From assembly GCA_013203065.1 (NCBI GenBank), contig JABMQV010000342.1, positions 1 through 16,422 of the forward strand: a stretch of DNA of 16,422 bases, written 5' to 3'. The DNA comes from Desulfobacteraceae bacterium (GTDB lineage Bacteria; Desulfobacterota; DSM-4660; Desulfatiglandales; Desulfatiglandaceae). Numbering within the stretch: position 1 is the stretch's first letter; each line of letters begins with the position of its first letter. This document shows, piece after piece, positions 1-8,207 of the stretch. The notes under the pieces were generated by a model, which worked only from the letters and a program-made list of their open reading frames with translations, ran no database searches and was not told the DNA's origin. The position numbers were made by a program, and so were the translations under genes.

Positions 1-570
1 GACCCTCTTGTCTCGGCACAGCTCATCCCAGAAAGAGAGGGTCTTTCTGCTGGGAGGTTTTAGCATCTGCGTCTTAAAGGTGAGGTGGAATAAACCATGC
101 AGCGGGGTCCTGATTCGCTCTTTCCATCGAGAGGAGAAGTTCCAGAGGCAGATACCCGTATACCCTGTTACCGAGAAATCGTTCCAGGTATAGGCGATGG
201 ACCTTTCACTAAAGGGCATTCCCTTTTCGTGGGGGTGGGCAAGGAAACCAAAGCCCCCCTGTTCATTCACCCGGGAAATGACCTCCTGGGGTCCCAAATC
301 CTGCGCCTTTACCATCTCCTTTATATCAAAGGCCAGATAGTGATGATACCGCTTTCCGATCTCCGCACCCACCAGAACCAGAACACCGCTGTGGATGCCT
401 TCATCTTCCAGGTGGAGGTCATCGGTCATGAAGTCATGATCATTCAAGATAATGAAATCGAGTCCCGCCTTCTGGCTTGATTGAGCAATTTGCTCCACAT
501 CGCCTCCCCCGTCGGAGTAATGGGAGTGGATGTGGAGATTGCCCATGTATTCGAAATAATCGCTACTCAT
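1..570 (-). CDS. PHP-domain metal-dependent phosphoesterase (partial, C-terminus beyond left edge)
   Basis: Translating the minus strand from the ATG at 568-570 gives 190 codons with no stop before the window edge, so the C-terminus is missing. The N-terminus has the PHP signature: NLHIHSHYSDGGG (His13, His15, Asp20), an NDHD motif (Asp44-His45) where the family usually has TDH, then Glu70 in VGAE, His77 and His112 in LAHPHEKG. These are the expected metal ligands of PHP phosphoesterases. The family hydrolyses phosphoester bonds on varied substrates, and this one's substrate cannot be told from sequence. The start overlaps the end of the permease gene by 8 bp (ATGAGTAG), and AGGA sits a few bases upstream, so it is probably translationally coupled to the ABC transporter. 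Family call is firm; role in the cluster is unknown. Confidence 0.88.
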   Translation of the reverse strand, partial: MSSDYFEYMGNLHIHSHYSDGGGDVEQIAQSSQKAGLDFIILNDHDFMTDDLHLEDEGIHSGVLVLVGAEIGKRYHHYLAFDIKEMVKAQDLGPQEVISRVNEQGGFGFLAHPHEKGMPFSERSIAYTWNDFSVTGYTGICLWNFSSRWKERIRTPLHGLFHLTFKTQMLKPPSRKTLSFWDELCRDKRV

Positions 571-2260
571 ATTCCTGCAATGCCCGCTTTCCCATCCTCA
601 TAGGCTTAACAACTGCAATGACGTTTATTACAAGGGCTGCCAAGAATGAGACAATGATGAACAGCCATTGATAGGTGGTTATGGGGTTCCCTTTTACGTT
701 GGATATAAAGAGAATATATACCGGCCCTGCCTCAAGGACAACAATGACGGCAATAAAGAGGGCGGTTACCATCATATACAGGGCACCGCCAAAACCGGTG
801 GATACCTGGGCGATATTCTGGTGCTTAAAATCGGGGTACGCCGCCCCAAAACCGATTCCCAGAGCCACAACCCCCGAGACCATAAAGAACATGGTGATGG
901 ACGATAGGAACATCATTAAACCGCTCACATCAAGGAAGTAATTCGTGACTATGATCAAGATCTCGGCAAAAAGGAGCATGGGGAGGAGAAAGAGGAGATA
1001 TTTTCCCCATAAATATCGCTTTACCCTTAATGGAGATGAACGGACGATCCAATAGGCCTCGCCCTCGGCGCTAACGGCCGTAAAGACAAAACGTGCTGAA
1101 ACCGCAGTCAGGACGAACCCGGCAAGACCCATGTTCAGAAAGGCCACCCCATTTTGAAGAAAATCCAGCCGAATGGGGCTTTTGTCCAAGGGCAGGACAC
1201 TAAAGTTATAGACATACACAACGACTAAGGCAGCCAGGAGCAGCAATTGAGACCACTGGCTGTTATCCCGAAAAAAGACCCTGATATCCTTTGCGATGAT
1301 CGCACTGAGGTCTCCCCCGAATGGTTTGCTGACAAATCTGATAAAGAGATCCAGGATCTGTTTTCCCCCCATAAGCCTCTTTTTGGCCTCCTGGGACTTG
1401 GAAAAACCTTGAAAATAGATGCCCCGCGCCGCCCAGATATTTATGACCACGATCGCCCCCGCCGTAGACCAGGTGAGCATGATCTCAAACAGATGGGCAG
1501 TCCCCTTGGATCCGGTCAGGTTGGCCCACAGGATCTCGGAGATCCAGTGGGTTGGGAGGTAGGGGGAGTCGGTCCCCTTCAGGGCGCTCACATATTCAAG
1601 GACACTAAAAAAGGCCTCCGGGTTGACCAATCTCTCCGGCCTCAAGAAACGGAACATGAGATAAAGGGCCACCACCATCAGGATTGACAAAAACAAAATG
1701 ATGTCCCGTGTCCTCTGGGCAGGAAATATATAGACAAGGAGCATTGTCAGAAATATCCCGACCCCAGCGGCAATAACGCCCATGGCGGTATTCAAGTGCA
1801 GCAACGCAATATAAAAGCCCGGACCGGGCGCGAATACATAACCGTATGCCAGGAAGATGGGAACGCCGAATATGATGACCATCCACGAGCCATCCACAAA
1901 GGTGTAAAAGGCCCTGGAGACAAAAAGCGCTTCAATGCTGACAGGCATGGAATGGCAGAGTTCGAGGTCCTTTGAGAGATAGAGATTGGAGAGCGCCGTA
2001 ATGATATGACTGAAGATAAGAAGCGAAAAAAAGGTCAGCAGAATCATTGAAAGGAGATAGCGGGCCAGGAAATCCCCTATGACGTCAACCGATTGAAAAT
2101 AGAGGAGAACCCGGCAACACAGAACAAACATGACCCCGCAGAAGGCAAGCCCCAGCCCCCCCATAAAAAAGGCCCTCTTTCGACTTCTCCTCTCGGACAA
2201 GATCAATTGATTTTTGAATCCCAGAAATCTGGGTCTAATGAGAAGATAGAGGTCTCTCAT
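563..2260 (-). CDS. ABC-2-type transporter permease, about 12 membrane helices
   Basis: A 565-aa, strongly hydrophobic protein with about twelve membrane segments in two blocks of roughly six (about residues 30-280 and 335-555). A soluble basic stretch between them (around 285-335) includes EAKKRLMGG and KPFGGDLSAIIAKDIRVFFRDNSQW. The second block repeats the layout of ABC-2 export permeases, so the chain may supply two half-permeases at once. It resembles the large 'putative ABC exporter' permeases that pair with a single ATPase. The ATG overlaps the ATPase gene by 26 bp and has AAGGG upstream; its stop overlaps the PHP gene by 8 bp. An exporter or membrane-remodelling role is inferred from the ATPase partner; no substrate motif is visible. 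Confidence 0.85.
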   Translation of the reverse strand: MRDLYLLIRPRFLGFKNQLILSERRSRKRAFFMGGLGLAFCGVMFVLCCRVLLYFQSVDVIGDFLARYLLSMILLTFFSLLIFSHIITALSNLYLSKDLELCHSMPVSIEALFVSRAFYTFVDGSWMVIIFGVPIFLAYGYVFAPGPGFYIALLHLNTAMGVIAAGVGIFLTMLLVYIFPAQRTRDIILFLSILMVVALYLMFRFLRPERLVNPEAFFSVLEYVSALKGTDSPYLPTHWISEILWANLTGSKGTAHLFEIMLTWSTAGAIVVINIWAARGIYFQGFSKSQEAKKRLMGGKQILDLFIRFVSKPFGGDLSAIIAKDIRVFFRDNSQWSQLLLLAALVVVYVYNFSVLPLDKSPIRLDFLQNGVAFLNMGLAGFVLTAVSARFVFTAVSAEGEAYWIVRSSPLRVKRYLWGKYLLFLLPMLLFAEILIIVTNYFLDVSGLMMFLSSITMFFMVSGVVALGIGFGAAYPDFKHQNIAQVSTGFGGALYMMVTALFIAVIVVLEAGPVYILFISNVKGNPITTYQWLFIIVSFLAALVINVIAVVKPMRMGKRALQEYE

Positions 2261-2993
2261 GCGCCAGCCCTTGTCCTTCGGTCAACTTCAGGAAGATGCG
2301 CTCCAGGTTACCATCCACTCCGGCCTGTTGCATCAGGGCCTCACCGGTGCCCTCGGCGATAATTCGGCCTGCCTGGATAATGGCGATTTCTTCACACACC
2401 TCTTCAGCCACCTCCAGGGAATGGGTTGACATAAAAACGGTTGTTCCCTGATTGGCCTGATCCCTGAATATGTCCTTCACGAGCCTGGCGGCCCTGGGGT
2501 CCAGACCTACCATCGGCTCATCCACGATGAGGACCTTTGGCCGATGAACCAGGGCGGCGCACATCACCAACCGCTGTTTCATGCCGTGGGAATAACTTTC
2601 AATCAGTTCTTCCTGCCAGTGGCTCAGTTCGAAAAGCTCCAACAACTCGGAAATCCGAGGCCCCGTTGATTTCACAGGGTCCAGCCCGTAAAGTCCTGCA
2701 ATAAAATGCAGGAACTCCAGACCGCTCAGTTTTTCATAGATAAACGGCCTGTCAGGGATGAAACCCACGCATTGTTTGGCAGCAGAAGGGTCTCTGGCAA
2801 GGTCGCTCCCATTGATGATGATTCGTCCTTCCGTGGGCTTCAGGACGCCTGCCATCATCTTGATGGTGGTGGTCTTACCCGCACCATTCGGTCCCAGGAA
2901 ACCGAAACAGACCCCTTTTTTTACCTTCAGGTTGATACGGTCAACAGCCCTAAGGCCCTTAAAGGTCTTGGTCAGATTGATTAGCTCGATCAT
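2235..2993 (-). CDS. ABC transporter ATP-binding protein (ABC-2 exporter class)
   Basis: A 252-aa ABC ATPase starting MIELINLTKTFKG. Motifs in order: Walker A GPNGAGKT (34-41), a degenerate Q-loop region FIPDRP where Asp81 replaces the usual Gln, signature YSHGMKQR (134-141, variant of LSGGQ), Walker B VLIVDEP (154-160) with catalytic Glu159, D-loop GLDP, and H-loop His191 in STHSLE. The short C-terminus and the YSHGMKQR signature fit ATPases of ABC-2-type exporters. It would power the permease encoded by the overlapping downstream gene. The start is uncertain. In-frame ATGs at 3018-3020 and 3045-3047 would add 9 or 18 residues, and the latter overlaps the preceding stop as ATGAGTAA. I chose 2993 because homologous ATPases begin at this point and a G-rich stretch precedes it. 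Confidence 0.92.
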   Translation of the reverse strand: MIELINLTKTFKGLRAVDRINLKVKKGVCFGFLGPNGAGKTTTIKMMAGVLKPTEGRIIINGSDLARDPSAAKQCVGFIPDRPFIYEKLSGLEFLHFIAGLYGLDPVKSTGPRISELLELFELSHWQEELIESYSHGMKQRLVMCAALVHRPKVLIVDEPMVGLDPRAARLVKDIFRDQANQGTTVFMSTHSLEVAEEVCEEIAIIQAGRIIAEGTGEALMQQAGVDGNLERIFLKLTEGQGLAHERPLSSH

Positions 2994-3039
2994 TTGAAAC
3001 CCCCCGCCTTCCTCTGCCATCTGCCCCCGGACCTTGGAC

Positions 3040-4539
3040 TTACTCATACCCGAAAGCAATCACTTTGAGCTTGAGCTTGCCTATGAGACCGATGATATCA
3101 ACCTGTTTATCCAGACCTCCTCGGGCAAGCCTTATATGGGTGGCGTCAACGGGCATCTGATTGAGGGTTGCGTCCATGGATATCCACTTCCCCACATAGG
3201 CTTCGGTCCAGGCATGATAGAAAAACTTGCCCCTTGTGTAGACAAGCCCGACACAAACCCGGGCCGGTATACCACTTGCCCTGAGGAGTGCGGTGAGCAG
3301 CACCGCATGTTCGTTACAATCCCCCACCTTGCTTTTAAGCACTTCCAGGGCACTCGGGACTGTGACGAGCGGTCTCTTTTCAACATTGCGGTATACCCAT
3401 TCCAGGAGCGCACGGGCCACCTTAACCGGGTCTTTGAGGTCACCGACAACCTCACGGACCTTTTCTATAACCGTGTTATCGTCACTTTCGATGTTGAATT
3501 CGGGCTGGAGAAGGGATTTCATCTCCTCTGACTGCCCTTGATAGGGACGAATGTAGGTGCCTTTTACCGGGGTCTCTTCACGGACAATCTTCATCACCCC
3601 GTTCCCAAATCTTTGCCTCCCCCCGTCCAGACTCCTCCTGTCCAGAGCACCCCTTTCAAGGCCCTCCATCGCCAGTTTCAGAAAGGTCAGTTTATCCGTG
3701 TCGTGGAGCTTCCTCTTGACGGATATGGCGGCAAGTTCATAGAAATCCCCACCGCTAGAAATATCGCGCGGGGCCGTGGCCGGGCTTGACTTGATAAGGG
3801 TAAGCCCCATAAACCCCGTCTCTTTCAGTAAAACCCCCTTTTCATCGAGCCAGAATGTTAAGTCCGTGCCCCACATCTCGGTCTCAATACGGAAGGAAGG
3901 GTATTCGATACCTTTAATGACAAGGGTCTCTTTGGCCAACACCCTGAAGATCATCTCCTTTCGGACCATTGTAGAGGGGTCAAAGATTGGAAACATGAAA
4001 GATTGCCCTATTTCAATTTTTCTGCCTTTAAAGAACTGGGCTATTCCCGAACCCATGACCGGTGGAGCAGAGAGTTCGATGGTCTCGACCCTCTGTGTGC
4101 CTCCCTCTCCTATTTTCAGGCGCATTTTCTTCCCGGTTACTTTACCGGAGACCTGAAAGGCCACCACCCCCGAGCTCATATTAAAATTGAAGCTCTTCAC
4201 GGAAAACTTGTCATCCACGACGGAGCGGCTGACGGTGCGGAGGGAACTTCCCTGACCCATCAGATTGAGTTTCAAGAAGATTTCCTCTTGAATGAGGTAG
4301 CCGTCGCCCAGGGGATCTATCTGGTTCACAGAATAACCCACTTTTTTGTCCTTAAGATAGATCTCCATCCAGTCGCGTTGTTGCGATTTCACATGAGATA
4401 TCTTGGTTGAAACCTCGGAGGGGGTGTGCAGGTCGCTGAAACAGACCTTTCTGATCAAAAGGCCGATCATGACAAGCCAGAGAACTACCATGGCCCCCCC
4501 GATTAGATTAAGGAACTGTCTTTTCTTTGTTGTCGCCAT
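3040..4539 (-). CDS. Membrane-anchored transglutaminase-like protein
   Basis: A 499-aa protein. A basic N-terminus and one hydrophobic segment (about residues 10-32, LIGGAMVVLWLVMIGLLI) suggest a signal anchor that places the rest in the periplasm. Residues about 50-270 look like a beta-rich domain of unknown family, beginning around YLKDKKVGYS. The C-terminal part (about 345-475) is a transglutaminase-like cysteine fold with the full triad: Cys408 in GDCNEH, His442 in YHAWTE and Asp456 in MDATLN. Such domains act as peptidases, amidases or crosslinkers in bacteria, so activity on a peptide or cell-wall substrate is likely but unproven. First gene of a four-gene minus-strand cluster with an ABC exporter and a PHP protein. 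ACAGGTCAT before the ATG supplies a modest ribosome site. Confidence 0.85.
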   Translation of the reverse strand: MATTKKRQFLNLIGGAMVVLWLVMIGLLIRKVCFSDLHTPSEVSTKISHVKSQQRDWMEIYLKDKKVGYSVNQIDPLGDGYLIQEEIFLKLNLMGQGSSLRTVSRSVVDDKFSVKSFNFNMSSGVVAFQVSGKVTGKKMRLKIGEGGTQRVETIELSAPPVMGSGIAQFFKGRKIEIGQSFMFPIFDPSTMVRKEMIFRVLAKETLVIKGIEYPSFRIETEMWGTDLTFWLDEKGVLLKETGFMGLTLIKSSPATAPRDISSGGDFYELAAISVKRKLHDTDKLTFLKLAMEGLERGALDRRSLDGGRQRFGNGVMKIVREETPVKGTYIRPYQGQSEEMKSLLQPEFNIESDDNTVIEKVREVVGDLKDPVKVARALLEWVYRNVEKRPLVTVPSALEVLKSKVGDCNEHAVLLTALLRASGIPARVCVGLVYTRGKFFYHAWTEAYVGKWISMDATLNQMPVDATHIRLARGGLDKQVDIIGLIGKLKLKVIAFGYE

Positions 4540-4939
4540 ATGACCTGTGAGCCTTGTATCCCGATGTTGTATTCAAAATCGCTCAAATCTACGAGATATT
4601 CTATCATATGAGAGTGAAAACTGACAAATGATGTAATCTCAAGTGTTCATCAGACGTGAATTCCTCATTTGGTGTCAATTTAACGGTTTGCCGCTGAAAT
4701 AATAAACCGCACCAAGGTTTTGCAGCATCGGAGTGCAGACGGGTCGCAGACCGGTCTTTGTGCCTCGTACACTGTGAATCACGTTGGGTTCCAGTGAAAA
4801 AGGGGGGAAGCTTCAAAAAGGAATGCTCAGGAAAACCATTGGGGCTTCTTGGATGCCAGAGGGGATTTTACAGGCTGGAGGAGCATTTCTTGTCCTTAGC
4901 CGGTTATAATCGACCGGGATGGCGCCCGGGACAGCAGGA
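4540..4939. other. Gene-free stretch between the transglutaminase and DUF151 genes
   Basis: No convincing gene on either strand: the short open frames here have no family resemblance and no good ribosome site. It holds the candidate promoter at 4598-4627, a perfect 10-bp palindrome AGACCGGTCT (4748-4757), and weak GC-rich hairpins just past the DUF151 stop (around 4900-4930) that lack a T-tract and so are not called terminators. No tRNA-like fold was recognised. Confidence 0.5.
4598..4627 (-). promoter_or_regulatory. Candidate sigma70-type promoter of the transglutaminase-ABC-PHP cluster
   Basis: On the minus strand TTGTCA (4622-4627) and TAGAAT (4598-4603) each differ from the -35 and -10 consensus by one base, separated by 18 bp. 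They lie about 60 bp upstream of the transglutaminase start. Seen in sequence only; an AT-rich context makes chance matches possible. Confidence 0.4.
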
Positions 4940-5437
4940 TCACATCTTATACTTTCCAAAATCTTCGGGACTGAGGCTTTCGAGGACCTCCTGCCACTTC
5001 TTGCCCTTTTCTGACTTGTCCTCGGGTTCTGCCTTGAATTCCATTTGGCTGGAGTTTTCGATCACTTCCTGGGCCACAAAGATGGGCGCTTTCACCCGCA
5101 GGGAAAGGGCTATGGCATCGCTCGGCCTGGCATCAATGGTCATCACCTTTCCACCGTGTTTCACATGGATAAGAGCGTAATAGGTATTGTTTTTGAGATC
5201 ACACACTTCGATCCTCAGGACCTCAACCTCAACCACATCCAAAATCGACTTAAGCAGGTCGTGGGTCATGGGCCTTGAGAATTTAATACCCTCCAACTCA
5301 CTGGCGATGGCAGTAGCCTCCAACAGTCCTATCCATATGGGCAAAGTCTGGTCACCTTCCACCTCCCTGAGGATCACAATAGGACTGTTTGTGATAGGGT
5401 CCACAGCCAAGCCGGATATGGCCATTGCAGTATACAT
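4940..5437 (-). CDS. Bifunctional nuclease family protein (DUF151)
   Basis: A 165-aa protein matching the bifunctional nuclease (DUF151) family over residues 1-135. Recognisable blocks are the strand around PIVILREVEG, LPIWIGLLEATAI, RPMTHDLLKSILD, and ARPSDAIALSLRVKAPIFVAQEV. The C-terminal tail (about 130-165) is charged and low in complexity (EDKSEKGKKWQEVLESL), like the UVR-like tails of some relatives but too short to call. Members have been reported with RNase and DNase activity, and the family is widespread with an unclear cellular role. The start is well supported by GGGAGGT about 6 bases upstream of the ATG. It is divergently transcribed from plsB with a 200-bp shared upstream region and appears to be a single-gene unit. 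Confidence 0.92.
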   Translation of the reverse strand: MYTAMAISGLAVDPITNSPIVILREVEGDQTLPIWIGLLEATAIASELEGIKFSRPMTHDLLKSILDVVEVEVLRIEVCDLKNNTYYALIHVKHGGKVMTIDARPSDAIALSLRVKAPIFVAQEVIENSSQMEFKAEPEDKSEKGKKWQEVLESLSPEDFGKYKM

Positions 5438-5448
5438 GATAACCTCCC

Positions 5449-5465
5449 AAGTTCCCCAAGAACTT
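5449..5465 (-). promoter_or_regulatory. Inverted repeat beside the DUF151 ribosome site
   Basis: AAGTTC-CCCAA-GAACTT is a perfect 6-bp inverted repeat with a 5-nt loop. On the minus-strand transcript it would form a hairpin ending directly next to the GGGAGGT ribosome site of the DUF151 gene. It could be an operator or a translation-modulating hairpin; the stem is short enough to be chance. Confidence 0.25.
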
Positions 5466-5482
5466 CCAACAGTTCATTTGCA

Positions 5483-5510
5483 TCTTTAAACATTCATTTT
5501 CTTTTGTCAA
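5483..5510 (-). promoter_or_regulatory. Candidate promoter of the DUF151 gene
   Basis: A perfect -35 TTGACA lies on the minus strand (5505-5510), with a weak -10 (TAAAGA, 5483-5488) 16 bp downstream in an AT-rich stretch. The DUF151 start follows about 45 bp later. The -35 is good, the -10 poor. Confidence 0.3.
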
Positions 5511-5556
5511 CATTACAGTCTACAATTCTTCTCCTCTGACTTGGCAAGAATTTCAC

Positions 5557-5587
5557 CCTTGCAAGGATTTCCCCAAGATTGTAGCAT
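5557..5587 (+). promoter_or_regulatory. Candidate plsB promoter with palindrome over the -35
   Basis: TTGCAA (5559-5564) and TAGCAT (5582-5587) are spaced 17 bp, about 50 bp before the plsB start. The -35 lies inside a perfect palindrome CCTTGCAAGG (5557-5566), and a similar CTTG-G-CAAG sits at 5540-5548, about 17 bp away centre to centre. This could be a paired operator overlapping the promoter; matches to consensus are moderate. Confidence 0.25.
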
Positions 5588-5637
5588 TAGATCCCTTTAG
5601 GACTTCTTACAAAGCCGTTAATGATATCAGAAGAGCT

Positions 5638-8187
5638 ATGAGAAAAAATCCCGAAAAATCCCAATACCCCTTTATCTATGACTGCAAACCAAGGTTTTTC
5701 CTTGGCTGGGTCTTCTACAGGCTTTTCAAGCGGTTCAAATTCCATGAAGGCATGAAGGAAACCCTCAAACGGATGAGCCGCGAGGGCCCCGTGGTTTATG
5801 CCATAAAGTACACGGGGCATCTTGACTACCTGCTTTATCATTACCGCTTCCGCACTACCCGCCTCCCCTACCCCAAGTTCGCCTTCAACCTAAATATGTC
5901 CATGTTCATGCCCCTCCCCCAGGCCCTTAAAGTTCTCAAATTTTACGCGATCCACCTCTTAAAGCATGGGAGACTCCCCAATCCGTTTGAGAGCGGCTTC
6001 TTTAAAGAGGCTATTCAAAAAGGCGACACCTCCCTTCTCTGTCTGGTAGACCCGAAGGGATTTGCGAGGCACTTCATCCATTCAGAAAAGGACCCTATCC
6101 ACTTCCTCCTTGAAATCCAAATGGGCATGGAGCGCCCCATTCACGTTGTCCCCCAGCTTGTCCTTTACAAAAAGACACCGGAAAAGGACCACACAAATCT
6201 CCTGGACCTATTTTTTGGATTCAGGGATAACCCGGGGTTCATCAGAAAGGTAATCCTTTTTTTAAGACATAATCGTCATGCCTTCATCGACTTTGGAAGA
6301 CCTCTAAATCTAAAGACCTTTTTGCAGGGCCATCCCTCCTCACGCCCCTTAGAAGAGCTATCGCTAGAGATTAGGCAAATGCTTATTGAGCGTATTGATG
6401 CCCAGAAACGGGTTGTGCTGGGCCCTGTCATGAAATCAAGGCAACAGGTCAAAGAAAGGGTCCTAAAGGATCAAGATGTTATCCAGGCGATCGAAAAAAT
6501 GGGTTCGGGAAATGATGCCCGCCTCAAGCAGATCAAAAAGAGGGCAGGAGAGGAATTTGACAAGATTGCTGCCGATTACAGTGCGGCCTATGTGCATTTT
6601 GGAATCCAGATCTTAAAATGGCTGTGGAAAAGGATCTTTCAAGATATTGACATTGACAAGCCCGGGTTGGCTACCGTGAGGGAGTGGGCCAGAAAAGGCA
6701 CGCTTATCTACAGCCCCTCCCACAAAAGCCACATTGACTATCTGATCCTCAATCACGTCCTTTATGATCACCATATGGCCATGCCAAGGATCGCCGCAGG
6801 CCAAAACCTGGCATTTTGGCCCATGGGACATTTCCTGCGAAAATGCGGGGCTTTTTTTATCCGGAGGACCTTCACAGGGGCAAAACTCTACACCAGGATA
6901 TTTACCAGCTACATAAGGGCCCTTCTTGAGGAAGGTCAGTCAATCGAATTTTTTATAGAGGGCGGCCGGAGCCGAAGTGGAAAATTGATCCTCCCTCAGC
7001 TGGGATTTCTCTCCATCCTGCTCGATGCGTATAAAAAGGGGTATGGCAACAACCTTGTTTTTGTCCCTGCCTCCATTATCTATGACAGGATCCCCGAGGA
7101 AAATGCCTATCTGAAAGAGATCGGGGGTGGTGCAAAGGAGAAGGAAAGCCTGAAGGAATTCCTGAAGGTCAGGGGTATCCTGAAACGGAAATATGGCAAG
7201 GTATATATACGATTCGGACAACCCATTTCTTTAAAGGCCTATCTGGAGGAAAAAGAGGCCATTGGTGAGGGAACAGACCAGCACCTGGCATTCCACCTGA
7301 CACGTTCCATCAACAGGGTGACCCTTGTGACCCCTTTGGCCCTTATCGCCACGGCCATCCTTACAAAACATCGCCGGGGGTTTGATCTCCCACAACTGAC
7401 AGCCACCGCAGAAAGCCTCATGCGGTTTATCACAAAATATGAGATCCCCATAGCCCCATCCCTGGGGGACCTTGATCAGGCGGTCAGAGAGACCCTATCT
7501 CTTCTGGTGGGCTGGAAAGTCGCAGGTTTCCTGGAGGAAAGGGGAGAGGAAGAAATGTTTTATTATGTGGCCGGGGAGAAAAAGCGGGAGCTGGAATATT
7601 ATAAGAACAGTATCATCCATTACTTCATCCCCCATGCCTATGCGGCCGTTTCCCTGTTGATCGGGCGAGAGGAACTCAAGACAGAGGAGACCTTGTTAAC
7701 CGATTACGGTTTTTTGAAAAACCTTTTCAAAAACGAATTCGTCTATGAGGAGGGCGAGACCCTGCAAAAAGAGCTTGGGCCGTCTGTGGATTATTTCCTG
7801 GAAGTCTCCTACCTGAAACGGCGTAACGGTGGTTATGTTTTGACGGGGGAAGGCCTTGAAGATTTACCCCTCTGGGCGGGACTGGCCAAGACATTCCTTG
7901 AAGCCTATTGGGTTGCCACCCGCTCATTCATTCAGCGGGAGAGAAACAACGGCAAGAAAACCGACCTCTTGAAAAACATGAGCCGTCTGGGGTACAGGCT
8001 TCATGAACTGGGTCTTATAGATAACCTGGAGGCAATTTCCTTAATTAACTTCAGAAATGCCATCCGGTTCATAAACAAGGATGTCCTGCAACCCAAAGCC
8101 AAGTCAGGGGAAGACAGGCCCCAGGCCCTTGAAAGGCTGTCCCAACTAAGCCAACAACTATATGAGCTTTCCCACTACAGGGCATAG
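5638..8187 (+). CDS. plsB: Glycerol-3-phosphate 1-O-acyltransferase PlsB
   Basis: An 849-aa protein, slightly longer than E. coli PlsB (about 807 aa). It transfers a fatty acyl group to position 1 of glycerol-3-phosphate at the inner membrane, the first step of phospholipid synthesis. Acyltransferase motifs in the central part: HKSHID (HX4D, His362 and Asp367), GAFFIRR (404-410), FFIEGGRSRSG (438-448, substrate-binding block) and VPASIIYDRI (466-475). These match PlsB rather than PlsC. The C-terminal 370 residues are the helical PlsB tail. The N-terminal part (about 50-240) looks like a degenerate second acyltransferase fold: KYTGHLDYLL (57-66) parallels SHKSHIDYLI, with Tyr58 where the catalytic His should be. 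The ATG follows AGAAGAG closely. Monocistronic by position: divergent from the DUF151 gene and convergent with ppdK, 20 bp away. Confidence 0.93.
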   Translation: MRKNPEKSQYPFIYDCKPRFFLGWVFYRLFKRFKFHEGMKETLKRMSREGPVVYAIKYTGHLDYLLYHYRFRTTRLPYPKFAFNLNMSMFMPLPQALKVLKFYAIHLLKHGRLPNPFESGFFKEAIQKGDTSLLCLVDPKGFARHFIHSEKDPIHFLLEIQMGMERPIHVVPQLVLYKKTPEKDHTNLLDLFFGFRDNPGFIRKVILFLRHNRHAFIDFGRPLNLKTFLQGHPSSRPLEELSLEIRQMLIERIDAQKRVVLGPVMKSRQQVKERVLKDQDVIQAIEKMGSGNDARLKQIKKRAGEEFDKIAADYSAAYVHFGIQILKWLWKRIFQDIDIDKPGLATVREWARKGTLIYSPSHKSHIDYLILNHVLYDHHMAMPRIAAGQNLAFWPMGHFLRKCGAFFIRRTFTGAKLYTRIFTSYIRALLEEGQSIEFFIEGGRSRSGKLILPQLGFLSILLDAYKKGYGNNLVFVPASIIYDRIPEENAYLKEIGGGAKEKESLKEFLKVRGILKRKYGKVYIRFGQPISLKAYLEEKEAIGEGTDQHLAFHLTRSINRVTLVTPLALIATAILTKHRRGFDLPQLTATAESLMRFITKYEIPIAPSLGDLDQAVRETLSLLVGWKVAGFLEERGEEEMFYYVAGEKKRELEYYKNSIIHYFIPHAYAAVSLLIGREELKTEETLLTDYGFLKNLFKNEFVYEEGETLQKELGPSVDYFLEVSYLKRRNGGYVLTGEGLEDLPLWAGLAKTFLEAYWVATRSFIQRERNNGKKTDLLKNMSRLGYRLHELGLIDNLEAISLINFRNAIRFINKDVLQPKAKSGEDRPQALERLSQLSQQLYELSHYRA

Positions 8188-8207
8188 GCAAAAGAGGGCA
8201 TAGACCC

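Noticed and set aside
97..480. Plus-strand open frame of 127 codons at the left end
   Set aside because: The minus strand here encodes a clear PHP domain with conserved metal ligands, so this is a shadow.
4604..4816. Minus-strand frame of 70 codons in the gene-free stretch before the transglutaminase gene
   Set aside because: No family resemblance, no ribosome site, and it runs through the candidate promoter; composition is not protein-like.
4758..5180. Plus-strand frame of 140 codons
   Set aside because: Mostly antisense to the well-supported DUF151 gene, with no domain and no ribosome site.
8188..8207. Terminator between convergent plsB and ppdK
   Set aside because: Only 20 bp, no stable stem and no T-tract; the nearby CCCT/AGGG pair is only four bases.
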